A DNA stretch of 64,000 nucleotides from Limivivens sp034101475 (GCA_034101475.1 JAXEJQ010000075.1:1-64000), one strand, 5' to 3'; shown: positions 24,567 through 33,798, numbered from the stretch's first letter. The notes: a model not told the origin generated them from the letters alone. A program made the numbers and translations.

Positions 24567-25439
24567 TTATTCTGCTGCGGTCTCCGTCTCAGCTGCTTCG
24601 GTCTCTGCAGCTTCCGCCTCTTCCTCAGACTCCTCAAATGGAATCACCGCACCGTCATAAGTCTCATTAATATAATTCTTGATCTCATCAGATTTCAGAA
24701 CTTCTACCAGAGCTTTGATGCCTTCGTTTTCCTCATTGCCCTCTTTTACTGCAATCACATTTACATAGGTCCTGGCAGCTTCGGAATCGGATTTCTCATA
24801 TGCCAGAGCATCCTCTGCGGTAAATCCTGCTTCCAGAGCGTAATTTCCATTCACAACCACATAAGCGGTCTCTTCTGCAACACGCGGCACCTGTGCAGCT
24901 TCCAGCTCAACAATCTCCAGATTGTAGGGATTTTCTGCAATATCATTCACCGTTGCCGTCAGGTCTGCTCCCTCTTTCAGCGTGAGGAGACCATTGGCCT
25001 GCAGAAGCAGAAGCGCCCTTGCCTCATTGGTGGTATCGTTGGGAATCGCGATGGTATCACCCTCTGCAATGTCATCCAGGCTGTCCTTGGTTCCACGGTA
25101 AATTCCGCAGGGCTCATAGTGGATACCGCCCGCATTTACCAGATGGGTACCCTTTTGTTCATTGAACTGCTCCAGATACGGAATATGCTGGAAGTAATTT
25201 GCATCCATTTCTCCACTTTCTACAACCTCATTTGGCAGCACGTAATCTTCAAATACCGTAACCTCCAGATCATATCCCTTCTCTTTCAGAAGAGGCTTTG
25301 CCTGCTCCAGAATCTCGGAGTGGGGCTTGAGGGAAGCAGCCACGGTAATGGTCGTATCTTCCTCGGCAAAAGCGCAAAATCCTCCAAGAGTACCTGCTGC
25401 TAATGCTCCTGTTACAAGAACTGCTAATAATTTTTTCAT
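24567..25439 (-). CDS. metQ: MetQ/NlpA family methionine ABC transporter substrate-binding protein
   Basis: This 290-residue protein is the extracytoplasmic binding component of the MetNIQ importer. It has a signal peptide (MKKLLAVLVTGALAAG...CAFAEE) and NlpA motifs VAASLKPHSEILE, YVLPNEVVESGEMDANYFQH and IPYLEQFNEQKGTHL. The cysteine in the signal region is not in a canonical lipobox, so either anchoring is unusual or the protein is cleaved after AFA. The C-terminus ends in an acidic Glu/Ala/Thr-rich tail of about 25 residues (EAAETEAAETETAAE), which looks like a low-complexity extension. It follows metI by 41 bases. Confidence 0.92.
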   Translation of the reverse strand: MKKLLAVLVTGALAAGTLGGFCAFAEEDTTITVAASLKPHSEILEQAKPLLKEKGYDLEVTVFEDYVLPNEVVESGEMDANYFQHIPYLEQFNEQKGTHLVNAGGIHYEPCGIYRGTKDSLDDIAEGDTIAIPNDTTNEARALLLLQANGLLTLKEGADLTATVNDIAENPYNLEIVELEAAQVPRVAEETAYVVVNGNYALEAGFTAEDALAYEKSDSEAARTYVNVIAVKEGNEENEGIKALVEVLKSDEIKNYINETYDGAVIPFEESEEEAEAAETEAAETETAAE

Positions 25440-25480
25440 GATGGGTTCCTCCTCATTTTCTTTATTTTTTATTTTTCTTT

Positions 25481-26140
25481 TTACTTTCTTTTATCTAAAC
25501 GGGAAGCAATCACCATGCCCACCGTCTGGAATAACTGTACAAGTGCTACCAGCAGAACAACGGTAACTACCATAATATCTGTCTGGTAACGATAATAACC
25601 GTAGCGGATGGCAATATCGCCCAGTCCTCCGCCTCCGACGGTTCCTGCCATGGCGGAATAGCCTAAAATCGTTCCGGTGGCAATGGTTGCACCGGTAATC
25701 AGAGAAGTTCTGGCTTCCACCAGAAGCACTCTGGTAATGATGCGCCAGTTGCCGGCTCCCATGGAACGTGCTGCCTCCACAACGCCAGCATCTACTTCTT
25801 TAATGGAAGATTCCACCATACGGGCTATGAAAGGACCCGCCGCAATGACCAGCGGTACAATGGTAGCCGCCGAGCCGTAGCTCTTTCCCACAATCAGCCT
25901 GGTTAATGGAATCAGTAAAATCAACAGGATCAAAAACGGAATACTTCGGATGATGTTCGCGATCACATCCAGAACCTTATAAACCACTTTGTTGGGCATC
26001 AGTCCTTCCTTATCCGTCACCGCCAGGGCTACTCCCATGGGAAGGCCGATCACATATCCAAACAGCGTAGAGATCAGCGTCATGGCCAGTGTCGCCCAGA
26101 CACCTTCTGCGATCATCTGGATCACTTCTTTAGTCCACAT
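25481..26140 (-). CDS. metI: methionine ABC transporter permease
   Basis: This protein of about 219 residues has five hydrophobic segments and the EAA loop motif VEAARSMGAGNWRIITRVLLVEA. It begins MWTKEVIQMIAEGVWATLAM, the usual MetI start. The ATG at 26140 is 9 bases after GGAGG; an ATG six bases earlier is too close to it. It overlaps the end of metN by 11 bases, indicating translational coupling. Confidence 0.92.
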   Translation of the reverse strand: MWTKEVIQMIAEGVWATLAMTLISTLFGYVIGLPMGVALAVTDKEGLMPNKVVYKVLDVIANIIRSIPFLILLILLIPLTRLIVGKSYGSAATIVPLVIAAGPFIARMVESSIKEVDAGVVEAARSMGAGNWRIITRVLLVEARTSLITGATIATGTILGYSAMAGTVGGGGLGDIAIRYGYYRYQTDIMVVTVVLLVALVQLFQTVGMVIASRLDKRK

Positions 26141-27164
26141 AGTCATTCGCCTCCCCGATTTCAAGTCCCCTCTGCTTCAGATACCGCTTCATCGCTTCTG
26201 ACTGGGTACTGTCCTTGATAAACTCCAGAATCATTTCCCCTTTTGCCACGCCGCCTACGTTTTTCGTGTCGGCCCGGAGAATATTCACCGGCTCCCCAAA
26301 GGTGAGAATCATATTGGAAATCACCGGCTCGAAGGCAGAATTTGCGGAATAAACAATACGGATTTTTTCACCGCTGCGGATTCGGTCCCGGGTGGCCCGT
26401 CTCATGTCATCCGCATCACTTCCGGAATCCTTACGGATCAGTTCTCTGGCAACCTGAGATTTCGGATGATTGAAAATATCCTCAACATTTCCGATCTCCG
26501 CCACTTCCCCTTCTTTCATGATGGCCACATGGGAGCAAATCTCCCGAACCACAGACATCTGATGGGTAATGATGACAATGGTAATGCCAAATCTCTGGTT
26601 AATATCTTTTAAAAGCTCCAAAATAGAGGAGGTCGTCTGGGGATCCAGGGCACTGGTGGCCTCGTCGCAGAGCAGAATCTTCGGATCGGAAGCCAGCGCT
26701 CTGGCGATGGCAACTCTCTGCTTCTGCCCGCCGGACAGCTGAGCCGGATAAGCATGCATCTTATCGCTCAGACCTACGATTTCCAGAAGCTCCGCTGCAC
26801 GCGCCCGGGCTTCTGCCTTGCTCTTCTTCTGAATATATAGAGGAAAGCAGACATTTTCCAGAACGGATTTCTGCATCAGCAGATTAAAATGCTGGAAAAT
26901 CATTCCGATGTCTTCCCGCTGCTTCCGCAGCTCCTTTTCCGTAAAATCCCCAAGTGAGTTTCCTTTTATATAAACCCGGCCTTCCGTGGGAACTTCCAGG
27001 AAGTTCATACACCGTACCAGCGTACTTTTGCCGGCACCGGACATACCAATAATTCCATAGATATCTCCGGCTTCGATGGTCAAACTGACATTTTTCAGCG
27101 CATTCACCGTTCCGTCCTTCGTCTGGAAGGTTTTGCACACATTTTCGATTACAATTTCAGACAT
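26130..27164 (-). CDS. metN: methionine ABC transporter ATP-binding protein
   Basis: This 344-residue ATPase has Walker A GMSGAGKSTLVRC, signature LSGGQKQRVAIARAL, Walker B ILLCDEATSALDP and the H-loop ITHQM. A C-terminal NIL (ACT-like) domain, about residues 265-344, senses methionine in characterised MetN proteins and causes trans-inhibition. Together with metI and metQ it forms a complete importer. No SAM riboswitch is recognisable in the leader. Confidence 0.95.
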   Translation of the reverse strand: MSEIVIENVCKTFQTKDGTVNALKNVSLTIEAGDIYGIIGMSGAGKSTLVRCMNFLEVPTEGRVYIKGNSLGDFTEKELRKQREDIGMIFQHFNLLMQKSVLENVCFPLYIQKKSKAEARARAAELLEIVGLSDKMHAYPAQLSGGQKQRVAIARALASDPKILLCDEATSALDPQTTSSILELLKDINQRFGITIVIITHQMSVVREICSHVAIMKEGEVAEIGNVEDIFNHPKSQVARELIRKDSGSDADDMRRATRDRIRSGEKIRIVYSANSAFEPVISNMILTFGEPVNILRADTKNVGGVAKGEMILEFIKDSTQSEAMKRYLKQRGLEIGEANDYVD

Positions 27165-27235
27165 GTCTATCCTTTCCTGATCAATTGTTTTCCTTACGAT
27201 CGGATCGTTTTATTCCTTTCTCTCTGACAAGTTAC

Positions 27236-27265
27236 ATGATATCATTCTTTTTGAAAAAGTGTTAA
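27236..27265 (-). promoter_or_regulatory. putative metN promoter
   Basis: On the minus strand TTAACA (27265-27260) and TATCAT (27241-27236) are separated by 18 bases, about 75 bases upstream of metN and after the hydA terminator. Confidence 0.5.
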
Positions 27266-27269
27266 TCTC

Positions 27270-27311
27270 AAAAAAATTCAACTGGTTATAGGTTTACCCT
27301 ATAACCAGTTG
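27270..27311 (-). terminator. terminator of the hydrogenase operon, 14-bp perfect stem
   Basis: CAACTGGTTATAGG and its exact complement (27279-27292 and 27298-27311) form a hairpin with a 5-nt loop. On the minus strand this is followed by AATTTTTTT. It lies 25 bases past the hydA stop. Confidence 0.9.
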
Positions 27312-27335
27312 AGATTGCCTTTGGATTTTACAGAA

Positions 27336-29015
27336 TTACCACGGAATCTGGTTGTGCAGCAGTTCGTGCTCTCTGCCCTTCAGCATTCCTTCATACAGAG
27401 ACTGCACCAGCGGATTCTCATCGGATTTCTTGATACTCATCGTGTTATCCGCATCATACAGGCCCTTCGCTCTGGCTGCCTTGGTCCGATCTCCGGCCCT
27501 TACCGGCTGACCGCCTCCCATGATACAGCCGCGTCTGCATGCCATAACCTCAATAATGTGATAGTTCGCCTCTCCGCTCTTTACGCGATCCATAACAGTC
27601 CGGGCATTGGCAAGACCACTGACAACACAGACGTTAATGGGCGTTCCCTTATAATCAACAGTAAATTCTTTAATTCCCTGATCGCCGCGGACACCACATT
27701 CTGCAATGGCATCCATGGAAGCTTTATCATGTCTGTCTACCAGACGCCGCAGAACAGCCTCCGTCACACCGCCGGTCACGCCGAAAATCACGCCGCCGCC
27801 GGAGCCAAAGCCAAAGGGCATATCGCACGCTTCCTCCTCCAGTGCAGCAAATTCAATCCCGGAATTGCGGATCATACGGATCAGCTCTGTCGTGGTGATT
27901 ACCCAGTCAGTATTGCGTTTTCCGTTATTCACACTGTCCGGACGAAGAATCTCCATTTTTTTGGCCGTACAGGGCATAATAGACACAACCACCGTTTTCT
28001 TTTCCAGATTTTTCCCATGCTCCTGAATCAGTGCAGAGAACATCTCCTGAGGTGAACGGCAAGTGGAAATATTCGGAATCAGCTCCGGATACTGCTCATG
28101 AACAAATTTCACCCATGCGGGACAGCAGGAGGTCAGAAGGGGCAGGTTTTCGCCCTTTTCCACTCTCTCCAGGAATTCCTGAGACTCCTCCATAATGGTC
28201 AGGTCCGCGCTGAACGCAGTGTCATAAACCTCATCAAAGCCCATTCTATGGAGAACTGCCACGATTTTCCCCATCACGCTCTCTCCTTTGGGAAGACCGA
28301 AAGCATCACCCACCGCTACACGCACAGCAGGAGCCACCTGAGCTACGACACGGGTATTGGGATCTGCCAGGGCATCCCACACCTCACCCACATTGGTCTT
28401 AATGGAAATAGCGCCAGTGGGGCAGTAAACCCGGCACTGACCACAGTTCACACAATCCGTCTCAGCAATTTTTTTATTGAAGGCCGGCATAACCATGGCA
28501 TCCGTCCCACGGAAAGCAAATCCCAGGGTTCCCACGCCCTGAAGCTCCTCGCAGACACGCACACAGTTGCCACAGAGGATACATTTATTCGGGTCACGCA
28601 CCAGAGACGGTGAACTGAAATCCAGTGGTCTCTCCTCTCTGGTATTCTGAAAACGAACATTCAGAATGTTCATCTTATGAGCAAGATCCTGCAGAACACA
28701 CGCGCTGCTCTTGACACAGGTGGTACAGTCTCTGCAGTGAGCAGCCAGTAAAAGCTCCACGATCAGCTTCCGGTATTTCCGAAGTCTTCCCGTATTCGTA
28801 TAAATTACCATCCCGTCCCGCGGTTCTTCCGAACAGGAGGCAAAGGTACGTCCTTTGTCATCCTCCACCGTACACAGACGGCAGGCGCCGAAAGTGGACA
28901 GCTCGGAATGATAGCACAGGGTCGGCAGGTTGATTCCTGCCTTACGGATTATCGAGAGTATATTTTTCTCATCGGTAAATTCTACTTTTCTTCCATCAAT
29001 TATCATTGTTCCCAT
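27336..29015 (-). CDS. hydA: NADH-dependent [FeFe] hydrogenase catalytic subunit
   Basis: This 559-residue subunit of a soluble trimeric hydrogenase (group A3/A6 type) starts with a 2Fe-2S ferredoxin domain (LPTLCYHSELSTFGACRLC), followed by a His-ligated cluster (HCRDCTTCVKSSAC) and two 4Fe-4S motifs (CILCGNCVRVCEE, CVNCGQCRVYCPTGAI). The H-cluster motifs are TSCCPAW (P1), MPCTAKK (P2) and MACRRGCIMGGGQP (P3), which coordinate the active-site iron. The length and the short C-terminus fit HydA/HndD. It is the last gene of hydCBA; the products couple NADH (and probably ferredoxin) oxidation to H2 formation. Confidence 0.95.
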   Translation of the reverse strand: MGTMIIDGRKVEFTDEKNILSIIRKAGINLPTLCYHSELSTFGACRLCTVEDDKGRTFASCSEEPRDGMVIYTNTGRLRKYRKLIVELLLAAHCRDCTTCVKSSACVLQDLAHKMNILNVRFQNTREERPLDFSSPSLVRDPNKCILCGNCVRVCEELQGVGTLGFAFRGTDAMVMPAFNKKIAETDCVNCGQCRVYCPTGAISIKTNVGEVWDALADPNTRVVAQVAPAVRVAVGDAFGLPKGESVMGKIVAVLHRMGFDEVYDTAFSADLTIMEESQEFLERVEKGENLPLLTSCCPAWVKFVHEQYPELIPNISTCRSPQEMFSALIQEHGKNLEKKTVVVSIMPCTAKKMEILRPDSVNNGKRNTDWVITTTELIRMIRNSGIEFAALEEEACDMPFGFGSGGGVIFGVTGGVTEAVLRRLVDRHDKASMDAIAECGVRGDQGIKEFTVDYKGTPINVCVVSGLANARTVMDRVKSGEANYHIIEVMACRRGCIMGGGQPVRAGDRTKAARAKGLYDADNTMSIKKSDENPLVQSLYEGMLKGREHELLHNQIPW

Positions 29016-29028
29016 ACAATCATCCCTC

Positions 29029-30900
29029 CTATGCTTCTACATAAATAGCATCAAACGCACAGTTTTCCTTACATGCACCACACTTGATACAGATATTCGG
29101 GTCAATATGGAAACATTTCTTGATCTGACCGGAGATGGCTCCCACCGGACAGTTCTTCGCACATTTGCTGCAGCCCTTGCAGAATTCCGGGTTAATCTTG
29201 TACTGACGCAGGGCCTGACAGGTCTTTGCGCGGCATTTCTTATCCACAATGTGCTCCACATATTCATCCCGGAAGGTTTTCAGAGTGCTGAGAACCGGCA
29301 GGGGCGCGCTTTTTCCAAGTCCGCACAGTGCCATGCTCTTAACCATTTCCGCAATTTCCTGAAGCTCATCCAGATCTGAGAGCTGCCCCTGACCTGCCAC
29401 AATACGCTCCAGAATTTCCAGCATCCGTTTGGTACCCTCGCGGCAGGGCACGCATTTTCCGCAGGACTCTCTCTGGGTAAAGCTCATGAAGAACCGGGCA
29501 ACCTCTACCATACAGGTATGCTCGTCCATGACTACCAGACCGCCGGAGCCCACAATCGCACCGTATTTCTTTACAGAGTCAAAATCCAGTCCCACATCCA
29601 GATGATCCGTGGTCAGACAGCCGCCGGAAGGTCCTCCGATCTGGACAGCCTTGAACGTTCCGCCGTCCTTGATTCCGCCGCCGATGTCGTAAATAATTTC
29701 CCGAAGGGTAGTTCCCATGGGCACTTCAATCAGGCCGGTATTTTCGATAACACCGGTGATGGAGAAGGTTTTGGTTCCAGGGCTTCCCTCTGTTCCGATG
29801 GTGCGGAACCATTGAGCCCCTTCCAGAATAATCCTGGGTACATTGGCAAAGGTCTCCACATTATTGAGGACGGTGGGTTTCTCCCAGAGTCCTTTTTCCA
29901 CAGTACGGGGCGGTTTTACACGAGGCATACCGCGGTTTCCTTCAATGGAGGCCGTCAGCGCGCTTCCTTCGCCGCAGACAAAAGCTCCCGCTCCCCGGTT
30001 GATATGCATATGGAAGCTGAATCCGCTTCCCAGAATATTGTCACCCAACAGTCCGTTCTTTTCCGCCTCTGCAATGGCATGCTTCAGTCTTGCCACAGAA
30101 AGCGGATACTCCGCACGCACATAAATATAGCCGTCATGAGCCGCCACAGCATATGCTGCAATAATCATACCTTCCAGCAGCTTGTAGGGATCGCCTTCCA
30201 TCACGCTTCCATCCATGAATGCGCCGGGGTCACCCTCGTCACCATTACATACCACATAGCGCACCTTTTCCGGCTGACGTGCCACCTGTTTCCATTTTTT
30301 GCCTGCCGGGAATCCGCCGCCGCCTCTTCCCCGCAGTCCGGACTGATCCACTTCCGCCACAACCTGCTCAGGTGTCATATCAAACAATGCCTTCGCAAGC
30401 GCGGAAAAGCCGCCGGCTGCAATATATTCTTCAATGGATTCCGCATTGATCTTTCCGCAGTTCTCCAGAACGATCCGGGTCTGCTTTGCAATGAAGGGAA
30501 TCTCTTCGGGGCGGGCATAGGAAGTCTCTCCCTTATGATAGAAAAGGCGTTCCACCGGCTCTCCCTTTAATACGGATTTTTCGAAAATCTCCCGACAGTC
30601 CTCGGGCTGTACCTTCACATACTGGAAATGCTGCGGTTCAATACGCACCAGCGGTCCCAGCTCACAGATCCCCTGGCAGCCTGTTTTCACTACGCCGATA
30701 TGGGGAACATCCTTCTGAAATTCCACCGATACATTCTCCAGGTCCCGGCAGAGCTCCTGCATCTGGCTAAAGATTTTCTGGGAACCGGTGGCAATACAGC
30801 CGGTTCCGGCGCAGACCAGAACACGGCACCGGTAGGAAGCAATCTCTTCCTGAGTTTTCTGACAGACATTTGCCAGTGCTTCTCTGTTTTCAATACTCAT
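29029..30900 (-). CDS. hydB: NADH-binding flavoprotein subunit of the hydrogenase (NuoF-like)
   Basis: This 623-residue protein has an N-terminal thioredoxin-like 2Fe-2S domain (CAGTGCIATGS and GCQGICELGPLV). A NuoF core follows with the FMN/NADH-binding Gly-rich motif GLRGRGGGGFPAGKKW (about residue 190), VCNGDEGDPGAFMD and the 4Fe-4S motif ESCGKCVPCREGT. A C-terminal ferredoxin domain carries CKGCSKCAKNCPVGAI and CIKCGACKENCAFDAI. It matches HydB/HndC of electron-bifurcating hydrogenases. It overlaps hydC by 4 bases and lies 13 bases before hydA. Confidence 0.95.
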   Translation of the reverse strand: MSIENREALANVCQKTQEEIASYRCRVLVCAGTGCIATGSQKIFSQMQELCRDLENVSVEFQKDVPHIGVVKTGCQGICELGPLVRIEPQHFQYVKVQPEDCREIFEKSVLKGEPVERLFYHKGETSYARPEEIPFIAKQTRIVLENCGKINAESIEEYIAAGGFSALAKALFDMTPEQVVAEVDQSGLRGRGGGGFPAGKKWKQVARQPEKVRYVVCNGDEGDPGAFMDGSVMEGDPYKLLEGMIIAAYAVAAHDGYIYVRAEYPLSVARLKHAIAEAEKNGLLGDNILGSGFSFHMHINRGAGAFVCGEGSALTASIEGNRGMPRVKPPRTVEKGLWEKPTVLNNVETFANVPRIILEGAQWFRTIGTEGSPGTKTFSITGVIENTGLIEVPMGTTLREIIYDIGGGIKDGGTFKAVQIGGPSGGCLTTDHLDVGLDFDSVKKYGAIVGSGGLVVMDEHTCMVEVARFFMSFTQRESCGKCVPCREGTKRMLEILERIVAGQGQLSDLDELQEIAEMVKSMALCGLGKSAPLPVLSTLKTFRDEYVEHIVDKKCRAKTCQALRQYKINPEFCKGCSKCAKNCPVGAISGQIKKCFHIDPNICIKCGACKENCAFDAIYVEA

Positions 30901-31376
30901 ACTGCTCCCCCTCTCAATTCATCCAGCAGAGCCAGTGCTTTCTCCGGCGTCATATTCGGATGTACTTCATCGTTTACGGTCATCGTCGGGGCAAGTCCGC
31001 ATGCGCCCAGACAGGATACGGTTTCCACCGTAAACATCATATCATCAGTGGTGTGCTTTTTCTTACTCAGACCCAGCTCTTTCTGCAGAGCCTCCAGAAT
31101 CGGTGTGGATTTCCGTACATGACAGGCAGTTCCGTCGCAAACTTTAATGATGTACCTGCCCTTTGCCTCAAAGGAGAAGTTCTCATAAAAGGTGGCCACA
31201 CTGTAGGCTTTGGCTTCCTTTACGCCGATCTCCTTTGCCACATAGGTCAGCAGTTCTCCGGGTAAATAGCGGTATACCCCCTGGATATCCTGCATGATGG
31301 GAATCAGGGAACTGGGTTTTCTCCCATAATGTTCGATGATCTCGTCTGCTTTGTCATAGTAGGACTGACTTAACAT
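30897..31376 (-). CDS. hydC: NuoE-like 2Fe-2S subunit of the hydrogenase
   Basis: This 159-residue thioredoxin-like 2Fe-2S protein carries CDGTACHVRKS and CLGACGLAP, which supply the four cluster cysteines. The start is the ATG at 31376 with AGGAGG 7 bases upstream; longer in-frame frames include the promoter region. It is the first gene of the hydCBA operon. In bifurcating hydrogenases this subunit passes electrons between HydB and HydA. Confidence 0.93.
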   Translation of the reverse strand: MLSQSYYDKADEIIEHYGRKPSSLIPIMQDIQGVYRYLPGELLTYVAKEIGVKEAKAYSVATFYENFSFEAKGRYIIKVCDGTACHVRKSTPILEALQKELGLSKKKHTTDDMMFTVETVSCLGACGLAPTMTVNDEVHPNMTPEKALALLDELRGGAV

Positions 31377-31433
31377 TTTTTTACCTCCTCCTGATGTGGT
31401 TGGTATATTGTTTCCTGCACATTTTTTACCATA

Positions 31434-31462
31434 AGTATATCCTATCACATGACATTTTTCAA
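31434..31462 (-). promoter_or_regulatory. promoter of the hydCBA operon
   Basis: On the minus strand TTGAAA (31462-31457) and TATACT (31439-31434) are separated by 17 bases, about 58 bases upstream of hydC. Confidence 0.75.
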
Positions 31463-31499
31463 CATTTTTACCTGTCATTTTCAATAAATAAATTTTTAA

Positions 31500-32462
31500 C
31501 TATGTATAATCTGTTGAAATATCCGCCGTGTTTTTCAGTTCTTTGTATATTTTTTCCGTTTTTTCAGAATCTTTTGTATTGAAGAAAACTGTATACTTCT
31601 CTGTCTCAATCCGGATCACCGGAGAATAGCCGACATAATAAAACAGCCTGCATCGTCCAATGCCCTTCAGATCAAAATTTCCCAGCAGATAGCTGTCTGT
31701 TTCCGCCCCGTTTGTTCTTGTCCTGGGCACTTCGGGAATTTTTTCCTCCAAAGACAGCGCTGTAATCTCCTCCAGACTGAAATCCGCTCCATATCCTCCC
31801 CCGTCCACAATCACCTGCTCATCCCGGATCTCCAGCGTATACGGCGCGAAATCCATGAACAGAAACCAGACGGACAACCCAAGCATCAGCGCTGCTGTCA
31901 CTCCCCAGGTGACCGCGTTCAGAATCCGCCCCGTTTTATTTCCCAGATTAAACCCCATATTCATGGCCGGAATCTTCTGTGGCGCAAGGATATGCTCATC
32001 CTGGGGATTCTTGTACCAGCCCTTCAGCCAGAACTGATCATCATCAGCCAGGAAAGGCTCGGAACCATCCTCCGGCGAATAAAGGCTGAGATTTTGCGGA
32101 TCAAACCAGCCCCTCTCCCTCTTCAGCTCAAACAGGCTGCGCATGCTTTTGGAAAAGACGTAAAAATAGCCTCCGATGGCCAGAGCCAGCCACAGAGTAT
32201 AATACAGCATAAAAAATCCCATTCCGATCAAATCCACCAGAAAAAAAGGGAGGTTCAGAAAAACAGCCAGCAGGGTCTGACGCCTGACACCTTTTTTATA
32301 AGCTGCCGACAGCTCCAGAAGCCCTGGATCCTGCCGGGCCTGGGGCGGGAGCCAGCTGCCGAAAAATTTTCGTGCGGACAGACTTCCGGCAGATTGAAAT
32401 TCCGCGTGCAAAATAAGAAGAATAAACAGATTTGTGAGAAGAATAATCACTGCTACAATCAT
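31500..32462 (-). CDS. DUF5808 / PH-like domain membrane protein
   Basis: This 320-residue membrane protein has an N-terminal helix (VAVIILLTNLFILLILH), two central helices (about residues 62-105) and a DUF5808-like motif, WYKNPQDEHILAPQK...GFNLGNKTGRI. A fourth helix (about residues 183-203) follows, then a C-terminal bacterial PH-like domain (about residues 208-305). Such proteins often pair with GntR regulators or DUF1648 proteins; here it stands alone. The role is unknown. It sits between the hydrogenase operon and a long repeat-rich intergenic region. Confidence 0.7.
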   Translation of the reverse strand: MIVAVIILLTNLFILLILHAEFQSAGSLSARKFFGSWLPPQARQDPGLLELSAAYKKGVRRQTLLAVFLNLPFFLVDLIGMGFFMLYYTLWLALAIGGYFYVFSKSMRSLFELKRERGWFDPQNLSLYSPEDGSEPFLADDDQFWLKGWYKNPQDEHILAPQKIPAMNMGFNLGNKTGRILNAVTWGVTAALMLGLSVWFLFMDFAPYTLEIRDEQVIVDGGGYGADFSLEEITALSLEEKIPEVPRTRTNGAETDSYLLGNFDLKGIGRCRLFYYVGYSPVIRIETEKYTVFFNTKDSEKTEKIYKELKNTADISTDYT

Positions 32463-33131
32463 GAGAGAGCCTCCTTTTCTGTACAGTTGGGAGCAGATGC
32501 TTTCCGGATGCTTTCAGAATACCAGTTTTAGGAGCGGTCGGCAAGCGGTTCTGCGTAAGGTCGCTGAAAAATTGCCGCAAGTCGTGACTGCATGCATGGA
32601 TGGATGGATGACTGACTGACGCCGCTGGGACCAGAAGACAGGTCCTGTGACACGCTGCGTTTCCTGTTCGGGCCGCGCGCCTGTTTGCCGCCATTCGCGC
32701 AAACTCGCCTCCGGCACTTCCCGCTGCTTCGCAGCTTATTTTTCACAAATTTTGTTCCTGTGTGCCGTCGGCTCAGACAGACGCTCGGTGGCGGCAGCTA
32801 GCGCAGCCCTCTCGACGGAAGCCTCGCTATCGTCACAGGGACTCTGTTCTTCTGTTCCCCTGCGGCTGAAGTCTGCCAGTCGCCGGTTGCACCGCGTGCA
32901 TTTTTCTGCTCCTGTAAAAAAATCCAGCTACGCCGAAGCTTTTTGCCATGTGCAATCGGAGAAACAGGCAAGTTATTTGGTGTAGTTATTTCGAAATTGA
33001 TGTACCGGGTTGATCCCCCTGAATTTTTGTCATATACTGAGAATAAGATGCCGGCGGACGTTCTCCCCCCCGGTAAAAAAGCACAGGTCCTGTCAGATTC
33101 TGGCACCCTGCGCTGGAAAGGCAGTGATCAA
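32463..33131. repeat. gene-free GC-rich repeat region, left inverted copy and 50-bp module copy 2
   Basis: About 670 bases hold no convincing gene. Parts at 32649-32842 recur in inverted orientation and matching order at 33902-34040. A 22-bp segment (32813-32834) is identical to the complement of 33905-33926, and 17 of 18 bases at 32649-32666 match the complement of 34022-34039; short shared pieces such as GCTAGCGCA and GGCTCAGAC lie between. At 32933-32982 is the second copy of the 50-bp module found at 4725-4774. Confidence 0.65.
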
Positions 33132-33798
33132 ATGATAAATGAAAAACATATGGAGGACTCCCGCACCGAACAGGTCCATCTGGTGATGCCATCCCACTTA
33201 AACGGCGGAGGCCGTTTATTCGGCGGCATGCTCCTGCAGTGGATCGACGAAGTAGCAGGTGTCGTTGCCAAACGCCATTCAGGTCAGATCAATGTCACCA
33301 CAGCGGCCATTGACAATCTGCAGTTTAAATCTGCCACGCATTCCGGCGATCTGCTGGTACTCATCGGACATGTCACCTATACAGGCCGGACCTCCATGGA
33401 GGTTCGGGTGGACTCCTACGTGGAGCGGCCTGACGGTATGCGCTATCCGGTGAACCGGGCCTATTTTATGAGCCAAGGGACAAATGGACATGAAAATCCG
33501 TGCCTGCATGGATTTTCATGTCTATGGGGCCCGCAAAACATGAGCAAGCAGCCATTTTTCGAAGAAAAATGAGCGAATTGCGAATGTTTTCGTCGATTTT
33601 GGAAGTGCACAGCACGGAAAAATCGACGGAAGGCTCATTTGTCGGGTAACTCACTTTATGATGGTAGCCATGGATGAACAGGACAAACCCACACCTGTTC
33701 CGAAGCTGATTGTAGAGACCGCAGAACAGCAGGCGGAATGGGATGGGGCTCTGAAACGCAAGGAACTGCGGCTGCAAAGGCGTGCAGAGGGATTTTAA
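33132..33798 (+). pseudogene. acyl-CoA thioesterase (hotdog) gene split by an insertion
   Basis: The 5' part (33132-33470) encodes the hotdog fold of an acyl-CoA hydrolase (VHLVMPSHLNGGGRLFGGML, WIDEVAGVVAKRH, TTAAIDNLQFKSATHSGDLL, then PVNRAYFM). The natural 3' part resumes at 33658 (MMVAMDEQDKPTPVPKLIVE ... LQRRAEGF, stop at 33798). A 190-bp structured element sits between them and shifts the frame, so the actual reading frame ends at 33572 with an unrelated 34-residue tail. The core beta-sheet is complete, so some activity may remain. GGAAAGG precedes the ATG. Confidence 0.85.
33471..33660. mobile_element. 190-bp structured MITE-like insertion
   Basis: The element is inserted within the thioesterase gene and flanked by a 6-bp direct repeat, TTTATG (33465-33470 and 33655-33660). 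Its subterminal inverted repeats are GACAAATG (33479-33486) and CATTTGTC (33636-33643). Inside are three hairpins: a 13-bp stem at 33487-33522 (GACATGAAAATCC/GGATTTTCATGTC), an 8-bp stem at 33553-33571 (CATTTTTC/GAAAAATG) and a 10-bp stem at 33591-33628 (CGTCGATTTT/AAAATCGACG) with inner GTGC/GCAC. It has no coding capacity. Confidence 0.75.

Noticed and set aside
27165..27278. SAM riboswitch (S-box) upstream of metNIQ
   Set aside because: The leader is only about 70 bases after a plausible promoter and shows none of the conserved S-box helices; the strong hairpin at 27279-27311 is the hydA terminator.
32560..32620. Short tandem repeat (ATGGATGG / GACTGACT) as a phase-variable tract
   Set aside because: There are only three or four imperfect units and no gene nearby whose frame or promoter they would affect.
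32943..33131. Extension of the thioesterase reading frame to an upstream start
   Set aside because: The upstream frame runs through the 50-bp dispersed module and has no hotdog sequence; the ATG at 33132 has a ribosome site and matches the family start.
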